Under the pieces are notes generated by a model. It did no database searches. It was not told the origin of the DNA and saw only the letters and a list, made by a program, of their open reading frames with translations. The position numbers and the translations under genes were made by a program. This document shows positions 44,438 to 55,283 of a DNA stretch of 64,000 bases, in pieces (the first letter of the stretch is position 1; the number at the start of each line of letters is the position of its first letter). The stretch covers positions 434,001-498,000 of the forward strand of contig NZ_RQXV01000001.1 of assembly GCF_003858655.1 (NCBI RefSeq), given 5' to 3'. This DNA comes from Amphritea balenae (GTDB taxonomy: Bacteria; Pseudomonadota; Gammaproteobacteria; Pseudomonadales; Balneatricaceae).

Positions 44438-47332
44438 TTAATCCATATACGTTTCAATAGCCGGACAAGAACAGATAAAGTTACGATCACCGAAAACGTT
44501 ATCGATCCGGTTAGTCATAGGCCAGAACTTATTCTCGCGGGTTGCAGTATTCGGGAATACCGCTTCTTCACGGGTATAAGGACGATCCCACTCAGCAGTC
44601 ATAATGTCTGCCTGAGTGTGCGGCGCACGGCACAGTGGATTATTATCTGCAGGCCATACTCCAGACTGAACCTTTTCAATCTCCTGACGGATGTTAGCCA
44701 TCGCTTCAACGAAACGATCGATCTCAACTTTAGACTCAGATTCAGTTGGCTCGATCATCAGCGTACCTGCTACAGGGAAAGACATAGTTGGCGCATGGAA
44801 ACCGTAGTCCATCAGACGCTTAGCGATATCTTCTTCTGTTACACCAGATGCTTCCTTCAGCGGACGAATATCAACGATACACTCGTGCGCGACTTTGTTG
44901 TTACGACCGCGGTACAGAACCGGGTAGTGTTCAGCCAGCTTCTCAGTCATGTAGTTGGCATTAAGGATCGCCATCTGAGTAGACTTCTTAAGACCGGACT
45001 TACCTAACATCAGGTTGTACATCCAGGTGATAGGCAGGATTGAAGCTGAACCGTAAGGCGTAGCAGCAACCGCACCGTTCTCAGTGCTAAGGCCTTCAAC
45101 CGGGCTCACCTTATGGCTTGCCAGGAATGGAGCAAGATGACTCTTAACACCGATAGGACCCATACCCGGACCACCGCCACCATGAGGAATAGCAAAGGTC
45201 TTATGCAGGTTAAGGTGAGATACGTCGGAACCAATTACACCCGGCTTAGAAATACCTACCTGAGCGTTCATGTTGGCGCCATCCATGTATACCTGACCAC
45301 CGTTTTTGTGGATCAGATCACAGATCTCAACGATATCTTCCTCATACACACCGTGGGTGGATGGGTAAGTAATCATCAGACAAGACAGGCTATCTTTGTG
45401 CTGTTCTGCTTTAGCGCGCAGATCAGCTACATCCACGTTACCCTTCTCATCACAAGCAGTAACAATGATTTTCATATCCATCATCGCTGCTGATGCAGGG
45501 TTAGTACCGTGTGCAGAAGAAGGGATCAGACACACATTACGGTGCCCTTCGCCAATAGATTCCTGATACTTACGGATCGCCAGCAGACCAGCATATTCAC
45601 CGGACGCACCGGAGTTTGGCTGCAGAGAAACCTTATCGTAGCCGGTGATCTCAACCAGCTGCTCTTCCAGCAGGTTCAGCATCTTATGATAACCCTTCAC
45701 CTGATCGGCAGGTGCAAACGGGTGAATGCTGGAGAACTCAGGCCAGGTAACCGGAATCATCTCTGCCGTTGCGTTCAGCTTCATGGTACAAGAACCCAGC
45801 GGGATCATACCGTGAACCAGAGAGTAATCTTTATTCTCCAGCTTCTTCATGTAGCGCAGCATGTCGGTTTCGCTGTGGTAGCTGTTGAACGTCGGGTGCG
45901 TCAGAATCGCATCTTCACGACGCATCTCAGCCGCAATACCGGTTGCGCTACCCGCCACAATTTCAGCATCCAGGTCAGCAACAGACAGTCCATGACCTTC
46001 GCCCAGAACAACATCTAACAACTGTGCGATATCAGCAGGACGAGTCGTTTCATCCAGCGTAACACCCAACTTATCTGCAGCAGTCTGACGCAGGTTACAA
46101 CCGGCATCCAAGGCACGCTGATAAACATCAGCAGCTGTTTCTGGCAACGTCAGAGTCAGGGTGTCGAAATATGTATCGTTAACCGCGACACCTTTAGCTG
46201 TCAGGCCGTTTGCCAGAATAGCGGTCAGACGGTGAACGCGCTCGGCAATAGTCTTCAGACCTTGAGGACCGTGGTAAACACAGTAGAAAGAAGCCATATT
46301 CGCCAGCAATGCCTGAGAAGTACAGATGTTAGAGGTCGCCTTCTCACGACGGATATGCTGCTCTCGGGTTTGCATCGCCATACGCAGAGCCTGATTGCCG
46401 CTGGCATCAACAGATACGCCGATGATGCGACCAGGAACAGAACGCTTCAGTTTTTCACTGGCAGCAAAAAAAGCCGCATGTGGACCACCAAAGCCCATAG
46501 GTACACCGAAGCGCTGGGTAGAACCCAACACAACATCAGCACCCAGCTCGCCTGGTGATTTCAGCAATACCAGCGCCAGAGGATCTGCGGCAACGGAAAC
46601 CATTGCTTTCTGGCCTTTAGCTTTTTCAATCAGGGTCTTGATATCAGTGATATCACCGTAAGTACCCGGATACTGAAGCTGCACACCAAAGGCATCACAG
46701 TTATCCAGATCTGTATGAGGGTTACCCACAACGATATCGAAACCGAAATATTCAGCACGGGTTTTAATAACGTCAATTGTCTGCGGATGAACATCATCAG
46801 CAACAAAGAATGTGTCGCTCTTCTTGCGATTAGAACGCTTGCACAGAGTCATTGCCTCTGCAGCAGCAGTCGCTTCGTCCAGTAGAGAAGCGTTAGCCAG
46901 ATCCATACCAGACAGATCCATGACTACCTGCTGGAAGTTCAGCAGCGCTTCAAGACGGCCTTGAGCGATCTCAGGCTGGTACGGCGTATACGCTGTATAC
47001 CAGGCTGGGTTTTCAAACACGTTACGCAATATAACGTTCGGTACCTGGGTATTGTTATAGCCCATACCGATATAAGATTTATTGACTTTATTCTGGTCTG
47101 CCAGAGAGCGCAGGTAAGCCAGTGCATCGGTCTCAGTAAGAGAATCTTCCATCGCCAGTGCATCATCAAGGCGGATAGAATCGGGAACGGTCTGAGTAAT
47201 CAGCTCTTCAATTGAATTAACGCCCAGATCAGACAACATCGCTTGTGTCTGTTCTGCATCGGGACCGATATGACGACGGGTAAAGTCCGTAGTCTGCTCA
47301 AGATCACTCAGTGTGCGAGTATCATTAGCCAT
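44438..47332 (-). CDS. gcvP: Glycine dehydrogenase (decarboxylating), glycine cleavage P protein
   Basis: GcvP of about 964 residues is the usual bacterial single-chain size. It starts [13 protein letters not shown], then RRHIGPD. The PLP lysine lies in [19 protein letters not shown], with the ANMNAQVG and [14 protein letters not shown] motifs. It decarboxylates glycine and transfers the aminomethyl group to lipoyl-GcvH. ATG 47332 has AGGT upstream and fits homology better than ATG 47353. It is last in the sdaA-glyA-gcvH-gcvP series; gcvT is unlinked, about 7 kb away on plus. Confidence 0.97.
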   Translation of the reverse strand: MANDTRTLSDLEQTTDFTRRHIGPDAEQTQAMLSDLGVNSIEELITQTVPDSIRLDDALAMEDSLTETDALAYLRSLADQNKVNKSYIGMGYNNTQVPNVILRNVFENPAWYTAYTPYQPEIAQGRLEALLNFQQVVMDLSGMDLANASLLDEATAAAEAMTLCKRSNRKKSDTFFVADDVHPQTIDVIKTRAEYFGFDIVVGNPHTDLDNCDAFGVQLQYPGTYGDITDIKTLIEKAKGQKAMVSVAADPLALVLLKSPGELGADVVLGSTQRFGVPMGFGGPHAAFFAASEKLKRSVPGRIIGVSVDASGNQALRMAMQTREQHIRREKATSNICTSQALLANMASFYCVYHGPQGLKTIAERVHRLTAILANGLTAKGVAVNDTYFDTLTLTLPETAADVYQRALDAGCNLRQTAADKLGVTLDETTRPADIAQLLDVVLGEGHGLSVADLDAEIVAGSATGIAAEMRREDAILTHPTFNSYHSETDMLRYMKKLENKDYSLVHGMIPLGSCTMKLNATAEMIPVTWPEFSSIHPFAPADQVKGYHKMLNLLEEQLVEITGYDKVSLQPNSGASGEYAGLLAIRKYQESIGEGHRNVCLIPSSAHGTNPASAAMMDMKIIVTACDEKGNVDVADLRAKAEQHKDSLSCLMITYPSTHGVYEEDIVEICDLIHKNGGQVYMDGANMNAQVGISKPGVIGSDVSHLNLHKTFAIPHGGGGPGMGPIGVKSHLAPFLASHKVSPVEGLSTENGAVAATPYGSASILPITWMYNLMLGKSGLKKSTQMAILNANYMTEKLAEHYPVLYRGRNNKVAHECIVDIRPLKEASGVTEEDIAKRLMDYGFHAPTMSFPVAGTLMIEPTESESKVEIDRFVEAMANIRQEIEKVQSGVWPADNNPLCRAPHTQADIMTAEWDRPYTREEAVFPNTATRENKFWPMTNRIDNVFGDRNFICSCPAIETYMD

Positions 47333-47387
47333 AACAATAACCTGTTCTAACATAGCAGCCAGAAGCTACTAATCATTATTCTTGGGT

Positions 47388-47415
47388 GCGGGGTGGTCCT
47401 GCACAACCACCCCGC
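47388..47415 (-). other. Stable hairpin between gcvH and gcvP
   Basis: A perfect 10-bp GC-rich stem (gcggggtggt / accaccccgc) lies in the 156-bp gcvH-gcvP gap without a T-run. It may protect the gcvH mRNA end or tune relative expression of gcvH and gcvP. Confidence 0.5.
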
Positions 47416-47488
47416 GTTTGCGCGAAAAGATCTGATCGGGGGACAGTGACAGTCGCTCCGCCTACGGCGAAACCACTGTCAGCTTAGA

Positions 47489-47878
47489 TCAGGCCTCTTC
47501 TGCAATCGTAGCTGCATATGCTTCTGCGTCCAGAAGCTTATCCAGCTCAGCGGCATCAGCCAGCTTAATTTTAACAATCCAGCCACCGTCGAACGGCTCG
47601 CTGTTTACTGTTTCAGGCTCATCTTCCAGTGCTTCGTTAATAGCGATAATCTCGCCGCCAACCGGCGCATAGATATCGGAAGCCGCTTTTACAGACTCAA
47701 CCAGAGAGAACTCTTCACCCGCATCAACTTCACGGCCTACTTCTGGCAACTCAACGAATACTACGTCGCCCAGCAGCTCTTGTGCGTGATCAGAAACACC
47801 CATAGTGACTGTGCCGTCACCATTATCCAGAACCCATTCGTGGCTTGGTGCAAAACGGTAGTTAGATGGAATGCTCAT
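47489..47878 (-). CDS. gcvH: Glycine cleavage system H protein
   Basis: This 129-residue lipoyl carrier has its lipoyl lysine in the motif [18 protein letters not shown]. It shuttles the aminomethyl group from GcvP to GcvT. Length and fold pattern are normal ([22 protein letters not shown] at the start). It lies between glyA and gcvP in the same orientation. Confidence 0.98.
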   Translation of the reverse strand: MSIPSNYRFAPSHEWVLDNGDGTVTMGVSDHAQELLGDVVFVELPEVGREVDAGEEFSLVESVKAASDIYAPVGGEIIAINEALEDEPETVNSEPFDGGWIVKIKLADAAELDKLLDAEAYAATIAEEA

Positions 47879-47969
47879 AATTATTTTCCTTTAAGATCAA
47901 TGCTTATAGGGTGACTAAGCTGTTGTATGGACTCTGCCACCCTGAACTTAATTAATGTTTTACAAAAGA

Positions 47970-49274
47970 TTACTTGTACAGAGGGAAGCGCTTACACAGC
48001 TCTTCTACCTGAGCACGTACTTCAGCTTCAACTTTAGAGTTATCTTCCGGATTAGCAGCCAGGCCATCCAGAACATCACTGATCAGGTTACCGATCAGAC
48101 GGAACTCATCAGTACCGAAACCACGGCTGGTACCAGCCGGCGTGCCCAGACGGATACCAGACGTTACCATCGGCTTTTCAGGGTCAAACGGGATGCCGTT
48201 CTTGTTACAAGTGATACCGGCACGCTCCAGCGCCTCATCAACGACGTTACCTTTCAGGCCTTTAGGACGCAGGTCAACCAACATCAGGTGTGTATCAGTA
48301 CCGCCAGTGACGATATCGCAACCGCGCTCAACCATTACGCTGGCCAGAACTTTAGCGTTCTCTACAACCTGTTCAATATAGGTCTTGAACTCAGGACGCA
48401 GCGCCTCACCGAATGCAACCGCTTTAGCAGCGATAATATGCATCAGAGGTCCACCCTGCAGACCCGGGAATACAGCAGAGTTAATCTTCTTACCGATATC
48501 CAGGTTGTTAGACAGGATCATGCCGCCACGAGGACCACGCAGGGTCTTGTGAGTTGTCGTTGTAACAACATCAGCAAATGGCAGTGGGCTTGGGTGAACA
48601 CCCGTGGCAACCAGGCCAGCAATGTGAGCCATATCTACGAACAGGTACGCGCCTACTTTATCGGCGATCTCACGGAAGCGGGCGAAATCGATTTCGCGAG
48701 GAATAGCAGAACCACCAGCGATGATCATTTTAGGCTGGCACTCTACCGCCAATGCTTCAACTTCATCGTAATCAATACGGTTGTCGGCTTTAGATACGCC
48801 GTACTGAACAGCGTTAAACCACTTACCAGACAGTGCCGGACGTGCACCATGAGTCAGGTGACCACCCGCATCCAGAGACATACCCAGTACAGTATCGCCA
48901 GGCTGCAGCAGCGCCAGCATAACCGCGCCGTTTGCCTGAGCACCAGAGTGAGGCTGAACGTTTACGAATTCACAGTTGAACAGCTGTTTAGCACGCTCGA
49001 TTGCCAGACCTTCAGCCTTATCAGCGTACTCACAACCACCGTAGTAACGACGGCCCGGGTAACCTTCAGCATACTTGTTAGTCAATACAGTGCCCTGAGC
49101 TTCCATAACCGCTTTAGAAACGATGTTCTCAGAAGCGATCAGCTCAATGCCCATTTCCTGACGTTCAAATTCTTCATTTACTGCGGCCATCAGATCAGCA
49201 TCACGTGCTGCCAGATCCTGGGTAAAGAAAGCTTCGCATGTCGCGTCGCCGCGATACAGTTCAGAATTACTCAT
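47970..49274 (-). CDS. glyA: Serine hydroxymethyltransferase
   Basis: SHMT of 434 residues, about 15 longer than E. coli GlyA because of an N-terminal extension before [15 protein letters not shown]. The PLP lysine lies in [14 protein letters not shown], and the substrate/folate motifs are [10 protein letters not shown] and [13 protein letters not shown]. It interconverts serine and glycine. Linked to sdaA and gcvHP, it would convert methylene-THF plus glycine to serine for deamination. This arrangement resembles the Pseudomonas glyA2-type glycine catabolic cluster and may be a second glyA of the genome. Confidence 0.97.
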   Translation of the reverse strand: MSNSELYRGDATCEAFFTQDLAARDADLMAAVNEEFERQEMGIELIASENIVSKAVMEAQGTVLTNKYAEGYPGRRYYGGCEYADKAEGLAIERAKQLFNCEFVNVQPHSGAQANGAVMLALLQPGDTVLGMSLDAGGHLTHGARPALSGKWFNAVQYGVSKADNRIDYDEVEALAVECQPKMIIAGGSAIPREIDFARFREIADKVGAYLFVDMAHIAGLVATGVHPSPLPFADVVTTTTHKTLRGPRGGMILSNNLDIGKKINSAVFPGLQGGPLMHIIAAKAVAFGEALRPEFKTYIEQVVENAKVLASVMVERGCDIVTGGTDTHLMLVDLRPKGLKGNVVDEALERAGITCNKNGIPFDPEKPMVTSGIRLGTPAGTSRGFGTDEFRLIGNLISDVLDGLAANPEDNSKVEAEVRAQVEELCKRFPLYK

Positions 49275-49333
49275 GGTTTTTTATTCTCTTGTTCAGTTGT
49301 TCTAATAAGAGCTCAATAAGAGTTCAGCAAGAA

Positions 49334-50728
49334 TCAGCAAGCGACGACGTTAACCGCCAGTCCGCCCTGTGAGGTTTCTTTATACTTATCCTGCATGTCG
49401 ACACCGGTCTGACGCATCGTTTCGATCACTGAATCCAGTGAAACATGATGCTGACCATCACCACGCAGGGCCAGGCGGGCAGCGTTGATCGCTTTAACCG
49501 CACCCATGGTATTTCGTTCGATACAAGGCACCTGAACCAGACCACCAATAGGATCGCAGGTCAGCCCCAGGTTATGCTCCATACCTATTTCAGCGGCATT
49601 CTCTACCTGCAGGGTAGTTCCGCCCATTACAGCGCATAATGCGCCCGCAGCCATAGAACAGGCCACACCGATCTCTCCCTGACAACCCACTTCAGCTGCA
49701 GAGATAGAGGCATTCTTTTTGTACAACATGCCGATCGCAGCAGAGGTCGCCAGAAAATCAAAAATACCCTGCTCATTTGAACCAGGCACAAAGCGATCGT
49801 AGTAAGCTAATACCGCAGGGATTACGCCCGCCGCACCATTAGTCGGTGCAGTAACAACACGACCGCCGGCCGCATTTTCTTCGTTCACCGCGATAGCGAA
49901 CAGGTTAACCCAGTCCATTACTGTCAGTTGGTCACGCAAACCGGCTTCTGGATTATCTTTAAGTTCTGTAAACAATTCATGGGCACGACGCTTAATATGC
50001 AGTCCGCCAGGCAGTTCGCCTTCTTCACCACAACCCCGCTTGATACAACGGTCCATCACCTGCCATATATTACGCAGCCGCTCTTTCAGCTCTTCCTCTG
50101 TGTGCCAGTGCAACTCGTTTGCCTGTACCAGTTGTGCAATAGACATATCGTTTGCTTCGCACAACTCAAGCAGCTCAACACCGGTATTGAAATGATAGGG
50201 TAGTTTAAAAGCAGGCTCAGATTTGGACTGCTTATCCGCTTCGACATCGCTTAGTACAAAGCCACCGCCAACGGAATAAAAGATATTGTCATGCAGCACG
50301 ATACCCGCTGCATCAAATGCCTGAAAACGCATGCCGTTCGGATGCTTTGGCAGTGATTCGCCAAAGTTAAAAGGAAGGTGGGTTTCCGGACAGAAATCAA
50401 TCAGCTTCTTTCCCGCCAGATTTAACTGACCGGTCTGCTCAATCTGTTCGACATAGCGAGGCACCATATCAGGATCAACCAGATCAGGCTTCTCGCCTAA
50501 CAGGCCAACCATGACGGCAACATCTGTTGCATGACCTTTACCGGTCATTGCCAGAGAGCCATACAGACCTACTTTAACCTGTGTAACCTGATCCAACTGA
50601 TCACGCTCTTCAAGCTCATCAAGAAAACGGTTTGCTGCCACTACCGGCCCCACTGTGTGAGAACTGGAAGGACCGATACCAACTTTATAGAGATCAAAAA
50701 TACTTAAAGGCACTGACAGCTTCTCCAC
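49334..50728 (-). CDS. sdaA: L-serine ammonia-lyase (Fe-S dependent)
   Basis: This 464-residue single-chain serine dehydratase has an N-terminal beta domain with DLYKVGIGPSSSHTVGP and a C-terminal alpha domain with the cluster cysteines in GCQGEIGVACSMAAGALC and GLTCDPIGGLVQVPC. It converts serine to pyruvate and ammonia. It is the first gene of the minus-strand run. A palindromic site, GTTTCTTATAGGAAAC, lies 133 bp upstream of the start. Confidence 0.97.
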   Translation of the reverse strand: MEKLSVPLSIFDLYKVGIGPSSSHTVGPVVAANRFLDELEERDQLDQVTQVKVGLYGSLAMTGKGHATDVAVMVGLLGEKPDLVDPDMVPRYVEQIEQTGQLNLAGKKLIDFCPETHLPFNFGESLPKHPNGMRFQAFDAAGIVLHDNIFYSVGGGFVLSDVEADKQSKSEPAFKLPYHFNTGVELLELCEANDMSIAQLVQANELHWHTEEELKERLRNIWQVMDRCIKRGCGEEGELPGGLHIKRRAHELFTELKDNPEAGLRDQLTVMDWVNLFAIAVNEENAAGGRVVTAPTNGAAGVIPAVLAYYDRFVPGSNEQGIFDFLATSAAIGMLYKKNASISAAEVGCQGEIGVACSMAAGALCAVMGGTTLQVENAAEIGMEHNLGLTCDPIGGLVQVPCIERNTMGAVKAINAARLALRGDGQHHVSLDSVIETMRQTGVDMQDKYKETSQGGLAVNVVAC

Positions 50729-50861
50729 CGCGGTTATCCGCTTTTCTTATTATGTGCTCTTAAGGTTAGTTGATCAGAGTCTGTTTTTGGTACAGGCGTT
50801 GATCAATTAACCAGCAACTTGATTTCAGATTAGCAGCGACTTTTTCCAAAATCAACAAAAA

Positions 50862-50877
50862 GTTTCTTATAGGAAAC
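50862..50877. promoter_or_regulatory. Palindromic operator upstream of sdaA
   Basis: GTTTCTTATAGGAAAC is a 16-bp near-perfect palindrome (one mismatched pair). It lies in the sdaA promoter region and matches the sites at 51006 and 52272. It is the probable binding site of the XRE-cupin regulator. Confidence 0.65.
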
Positions 50878-51005
50878 ATTATTTTCAATAAGATATCTTT
50901 GCAGTTGTAGCAGCTCTTCCTTGCAAGCCCCAACCCCTTGTGTAGTATTAAAGGCAGTAATAGTGCGGATTTGTACGACAGAACAATATGTTAGCTATAT
51001 AACCT

Positions 51006-51021
51006 ATTTCTTTTTGGAAAC
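51006..51021. promoter_or_regulatory. Operator-like site upstream of the XRE-cupin gene
   Basis: ATTTCTTTTTGGAAAC shares 12-13 positions with the sdaA site and lies about 200 bp before the regulator start, consistent with autoregulation. It is the weakest palindrome of the three. Confidence 0.5.
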
Positions 51022-51221
51022 CTGTTGCTGGCGCGTAATCAGAGTCAGATATCACAGTGACCTAATATCTTCACTGGCTGTCGCATCTGAACAACCCAAA
51101 TATACAGCGCTTAGGTATAACTACAGGATCAGGATCCTGCACTAGTAAACTGGTAGAATTGGAATCAACTATCGTTACACAGGCCGTCACAGTGGCGACA
51201 GAAACACCATGGAGTAGTCCG

Positions 51222-51857
51222 ATGTCAGACAAACCATCATTCCTTAAGGAAGAACAGCAATTTTTCTCGGTAACCCGGGACAATGCAGAAGCAATGGTGG
51301 AACCTCTTGAACTGGGAAAACGAGTTCGGGAGATTCGACTCAGCCAGAATCTGACCTTAGAAGAGGCCAGCAAGCGCACAGGCCTGGCCCGCTCTACTCT
51401 GTCAAAAATTGAAAATGAGCAAATCTCTCCTACCTTTACCGCTGTCAACAAACTGGTTAAAGGCCTGGGCATTGATATTCCCCAGCTGTTTACCCAACCG
51501 ACCAAAAAGGCCCCCGGCAGCGGCGGCCGTCGGGATATTACCCGCTGCGGTGAAGGCAAACCCCATCCAACACCAACCTATGAGCATGAACTCTTAGCAA
51601 CTCAGCTCAGCAGCAAGAAAATGATACCGTTCAAAACAACGGTACGCACTCACTCCTGGGACGAATACGAAGACTGGGTACGCCACGATGGCGAAGAGTT
51701 TCTGTTCGTTCTCAGTGGTAGCATCATGTTCTATACCGAGTTTTACGAGCCAATTGAACTGAGTGTTGGTGACAGTGCCTATTACGATTGTGAAATGGGC
51801 CACGCACTGGTTTCTACCAGCGAAGAAGACGCAGTCATCCTCTGGGTTACCGCTTAA
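51222..51857 (+). CDS. XRE-family regulator with C-terminal cupin domain
   Basis: This protein of about 211 residues has an HTH of the XRE/Cro type at about 32-86 (RVREIRLSQNLTLEEASKRTG, then ARSTLSKIENEQISP) and a cupin sensor domain at about 115-210 (HDGEEFLFVLSGSIMFY; ELSVGDSAYYDCEMGHAL). Such proteins sense small metabolites and control nearby catabolic genes. It is divergent from sdaA-glyA-gcvHP and upstream of the AGCS and gcvT genes. I chose ATG 51222 because GGAG lies 7 nt upstream; a TTG at 51159 is unlikely. Confidence 0.9.
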   Translation: MSDKPSFLKEEQQFFSVTRDNAEAMVEPLELGKRVREIRLSQNLTLEEASKRTGLARSTLSKIENEQISPTFTAVNKLVKGLGIDIPQLFTQPTKKAPGSGGRRDITRCGEGKPHPTPTYEHELLATQLSSKKMIPFKTTVRTHSWDEYEDWVRHDGEEFLFVLSGSIMFYTEFYEPIELSVGDSAYYDCEMGHALVSTSEEDAVILWVTA

Positions 51858-51909
51858 GAGCTGTCGCCATACTGTGCCTATCAGCTAGCTTAACAATCAA
51901 AACCCTTTA

Positions 51910-51935
51910 AACCGCCTGTTGGCGGTTTTTTTTTT
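51910..51935 (+). terminator. Terminator of the XRE-cupin gene
   Basis: Stem aaccgcc/ggcggtt with loop tgtt followed by a long T-run, 50 bp after the stop. It separates the regulator transcript from the AGCS gene. Confidence 0.9.
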
Positions 51936-52271
51936 GTCCGACATACATTTATCCACTGCAGCTCAACACACGGCGCTAACCTTCCTTTTACCCCTACATT
52001 CATAAAGAGGCTCGTAGGCTTTGCCAGTTAACTGGCCGTTCGACTTACAGCCGAATAATGGCTATAGCTACGTCAGGAAAATCACACAACAACGCTCAGA
52101 GCCGTTCCGATACCTTGTTTCCAATATGAACAAAATATGACCAGAACTTCATTTTCCTAAAAACCCCTTATCGAACAACTACTTTACTAATTTCGATCTA
52201 TTTGTGAACGACACTTTCTTTCCTGTTTACGCATTTTTTTATTGCATTAAGTTTCTCAATCGTCTAGCTTT

Positions 52272-52287
52272 GTTTCCTATTGGAAAT
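52272..52287. promoter_or_regulatory. Palindromic operator upstream of the AGCS symporter
   Basis: GTTTCCTATTGGAAAT has 6-bp arms and matches the sdaA site at 13 of 16 positions. It lies 174 bp before the symporter ATG in a 525-bp leader. A related half-site (gtttccaatatgaaca) is at about 52115. No glycine riboswitch fold is seen in this leader. Confidence 0.6.
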
Positions 52288-52460
52288 ATATTCCCCTTGT
52301 CGTTTTCTTGTTTCTCTAACTCCTCACAAGGGTAGTTTTGATAAACAGGGTTTCGAGGTGACTCATCTGTCTACCGGATATTTCCTTAGAAGTCGGCTAT
52401 TCAACCCTCTGGGAATAGTCAGGCAATAACAATAAAAAATCCTCTGGGAGTCTAGGTTTT

Positions 52461-53846
52461 ATGGAAACGTTAACCACTATAATCGGCGAAATTAACGGCA
52501 TTGTCTGGGGCCCGTTAATGCTCGTTCTCATCCTTGGTGTTGGTCTGTTCTTGATGCTTGGCCTACGCCTGATGCCTATCCTTAAGTTAGGTACAGGTTT
52601 TAAGCTACTGTTTGAAGGTCGCAATACTAAGAAGGGCGAAGAGAAGGAAGGTGAAATTTCACCATTCCAGGCTCTGATGACAGCTCTTTCAGCTACAGTT
52701 GGTACTGGTAACATCGCGGGTGTGGCAACTGCCGTATTCCTGGGTGGTCCTGGTGCTTTGTTCTGGATGTGGTGTACTGCCCTGGTGGGTATGGCTACCA
52801 AATTCTCCGAAGCCGTTCTGGCTGTTAAGTACCGTGAAGTAGATGAAGAAGGCAACCACGTTGGTGGCCCGATGTACTACATCAAAAACGGTCTTGGCTC
52901 CAAATGGGCGTGGTTGGGTACAATGTTTGCCATTTTCGGTGCTGTTGCAGCATTCGGTATCGGTAACACTGTTCAGTCCAACTCTGTTGCAGACGTACTG
53001 CACGCAAACTTCGGTGTAAACGTTTGGGTAACCGGCGTTATTCTGATGGTTCTGGTTGGCGCTGTGCTAATCGGTGGTATCAAGCGTATTGGTAGTGTTG
53101 CCGGTGCTCTGGTTCCTCTGATGGCGATCGCTTATCTGACCGCAGGTCTTGTTGTATTGGCGATTAATGCTGATGCGATCCCTGCTGCTCTTGATCTGGT
53201 ATTCACCCACGCTTTCACCCCATCTGCAGCTGAAGGTGGCTTTGCTGGTGCCGCTGTGTGGATGGCAATCCGTTTCGGTGTAGCACGTGGTGTATTCTCT
53301 AACGAAGCAGGTCTGGGTTCTGCGCCTATCGCTCACGCGGCGGCACAAACTAAAGATCCTGTACGTCAGGGCCTGGTAGCAATGCTGGGTACGTTCATCG
53401 ATACTCTCATCATCTGTTCTATTACTGGTCTGGTAATCATTACCTCCGGTGAGTGGACATCTGGAGTGTCCGGTGCAGCTCTGACTTCGGCAGCGTTCGC
53501 TCAGGCTCTGCCTGGTGTAGGTAACTACCTGGTAGCTATCTCTCTGGCAATCTTTGCTTTCACTACCATTATCGGTTGGTCGTTCTACGGCGAGCGTTGT
53601 ATTGAATTCCTGTTTGGCGTTAAAGCAATTGCTCCATACCGTGTAATCTGGATCCTTCTGGTACCAGTAGGTGCAGGTGTTAGCCTGGACTTCATCTGGT
53701 TGGTAGCGGATACCCTGAACGCAATGATGGCGATACCTAACCTGATTGCACTGGCTCTGCTGAGCCCAGTGGTATTCAAACTGACTAAAGAGTTCTTTGC
53801 CCGCAACGGTGCTCCTGCTGATGTAGAAAGCAACGCTGCTAAGTAA
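52461..53846 (+). CDS. AGCS-family Na+/alanine(glycine) symporter
   Basis: This 461-residue inner-membrane protein has about 10-11 TM helices and the AGCS signatures ALSATVGTGNIAGVATAVFLGGPGALFWMW and RGVFSNEAGLGSAPIAHAAA. It imports alanine or glycine with sodium. Its place between the regulator and gcvT makes glycine the likely substrate (inference). GGGAG lies about 12 bp from the ATG. A terminator follows at 53861. Confidence 0.95.
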   Translation: METLTTIIGEINGIVWGPLMLVLILGVGLFLMLGLRLMPILKLGTGFKLLFEGRNTKKGEEKEGEISPFQALMTALSATVGTGNIAGVATAVFLGGPGALFWMWCTALVGMATKFSEAVLAVKYREVDEEGNHVGGPMYYIKNGLGSKWAWLGTMFAIFGAVAAFGIGNTVQSNSVADVLHANFGVNVWVTGVILMVLVGAVLIGGIKRIGSVAGALVPLMAIAYLTAGLVVLAINADAIPAALDLVFTHAFTPSAAEGGFAGAAVWMAIRFGVARGVFSNEAGLGSAPIAHAAAQTKDPVRQGLVAMLGTFIDTLIICSITGLVIITSGEWTSGVSGAALTSAAFAQALPGVGNYLVAISLAIFAFTTIIGWSFYGERCIEFLFGVKAIAPYRVIWILLVPVGAGVSLDFIWLVADTLNAMMAIPNLIALALLSPVVFKLTKEFFARNGAPADVESNAAK

Positions 53847-53860
53847 TACTTAAAAGTCTT

Positions 53861-53904
53861 AAAGGCTCCTGGGCACTTCGCGGTTCAGTCCGGGAGCCTT
53901 TCCC
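53861..53904 (+). terminator. Terminator of the AGCS gene
   Basis: Stem aaaggctcc/ggagccttt closes a loop of about 23 nt; the tail is T/C-rich. It suggests gcvT has its own promoter. Confidence 0.65.
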
Positions 53905-54110
53905 TTACTACACTTATTACTAGTTACAAATAATCTTTCAAACGATTCTTATTTAATCGATTGTTTGTCGAAAAGGTTGCTGCTGCACACAGAGCTTTTT
54001 CCACAACCTGTCTGGGTATATGAAGCTATCTACATAGATCCGGTAAGCAAAGAACATCGCGGTACTGACTAACCCTATGAAGGTACCGCTCAGAAACGAT
54101 GGAGAAGACA

Positions 54111-55226
54111 ATGTCCGAACTGAACAAAACACCCCTCTATGACCTGCATGTTGAACTTGGCGGCAAGATGGTGCCATTTGCAGGCTACGACATGCCAGTT
54201 CAGTACCCGCTGGGCGTTAAAAAAGAGCATCTTCACACCCGTGATCACGCAGGTCTGTTTGATGTTTCTCACATGGGTCAGGTTATTCTGACCGGTGAAA
54301 ATGCAGCAGCCGCCCTGGAAAAACTGGTACCAGTCGACATTATCGATCTGCCTGCCGGCAAACAGCGTTACGCAGTGTTCACCAATGAAAACGGCGGCAT
54401 TATGGATGACCTGATGGTTACCAACTATGGCGACCACCTGTATGTCGTTGTCAATGCTGCCTGTAAAGAGCAGGACATCGCTCACATGCGCGCAAATCTG
54501 GGTGAAGGTGTTGAGCTGGAAGTCCTTGATGATCGTGCTCTGGTAGCCCTGCAAGGTCCTGAAGCCGCACAGGCACTGTCCCGCATCTGCCCTGCTGTAA
54601 ACGATATGGTATTCATGGATTCACGTCACATCGCTATCGATGGCGTTGACTGCTTCGTAAGCCGTTCAGGCTACACCGGTGAAGATGGTTACGAGATATC
54701 CATTCCTGCTTCAGAAACTGAGCGTCTGTGCCGCCTGTTCCTGGAACAACCTGAGGTAGAATTCATTGGCCTGGGTGCCCGTGATTCACTGCGTCTGGAA
54801 TCCGGTCTGTGCCTGTACGGTCACGACCTGACTCAGGAAACAACACCTATTGAAGGCAGCCTGATCTGGGCGATCAGCAAGAACCGTCGAGCTGACGGCG
54901 AGCGTGCCGGTGGTTTCCCTGGCGCTGAAAAGATCTTCGATCAGATCGCTAACAAGAACTACACCCGTAAGCGTGTTGGCCTGCTGGCAAAAGGCAAAGC
55001 ACCTATTCGTGAAGGCGCTGAACTGGTTAATGCTGATGGCGTTAAGATCGGTGAAGTTACCAGCGGTAGCTTCGGCCCAACCGTTGGCGTTCCTGTTGCG
55101 ATGGGATATGTCGCAACTGAGTATGCGACGCTAGAGACTGAAGTATATGCTCTGGTCCGCGGTAAGCAGATGCCAATGGTTGTTTCTAAAGCACCATTCA
55201 TTGAGCAGCGTTACTACCGCGGTTAA
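54111..55226 (+). CDS. gcvT: Aminomethyltransferase, glycine cleavage T protein
   Basis: GcvT of about 371 residues has N-terminal LYDLHVELGGKMVPFAGYDMPVQY, folate-site FDVSHMGQ, and C-terminal KAPIREGAELV and GEVTSGSFGPT motifs. It releases ammonia from the aminomethyl-lipoyl group and forms methylene-THF. I chose ATG 54111 (MSELNKT) because GGAG lies 6 nt upstream; ATG 54099 would overlap that site. It is on the opposite strand from gcvHP, so the system is split into two transcripts. Confidence 0.97.
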   Translation: MSELNKTPLYDLHVELGGKMVPFAGYDMPVQYPLGVKKEHLHTRDHAGLFDVSHMGQVILTGENAAAALEKLVPVDIIDLPAGKQRYAVFTNENGGIMDDLMVTNYGDHLYVVVNAACKEQDIAHMRANLGEGVELEVLDDRALVALQGPEAAQALSRICPAVNDMVFMDSRHIAIDGVDCFVSRSGYTGEDGYEISIPASETERLCRLFLEQPEVEFIGLGARDSLRLESGLCLYGHDLTQETTPIEGSLIWAISKNRRADGERAGGFPGAEKIFDQIANKNYTRKRVGLLAKGKAPIREGAELVNADGVKIGEVTSGSFGPTVGVPVAMGYVATEYATLETEVYALVRGKQMPMVVSKAPFIEQRYYRG

Positions 55227-55283
55227 TTCAGCCCGGTAAACACAGAGACCATAATTTCTGGTCTCTGACACTGTTATACAGAT

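Noticed and set aside
47955-49319. 454-codon ORF antisense to glyA
   Set aside because: It is a shadow frame of the very well conserved glyA gene; its composition (many Gln, Thr, Arg, Asn) reflects complement codon bias. gcvP has similar antisense frames.
51858-52460. Glycine riboswitch in the AGCS symporter leader
   Set aside because: The paired aptamer cores and the conserved CUCUCAGGCAAAAGGAC-type block are absent; only loose resemblance near 52410. The gcvT leader also lacks it.
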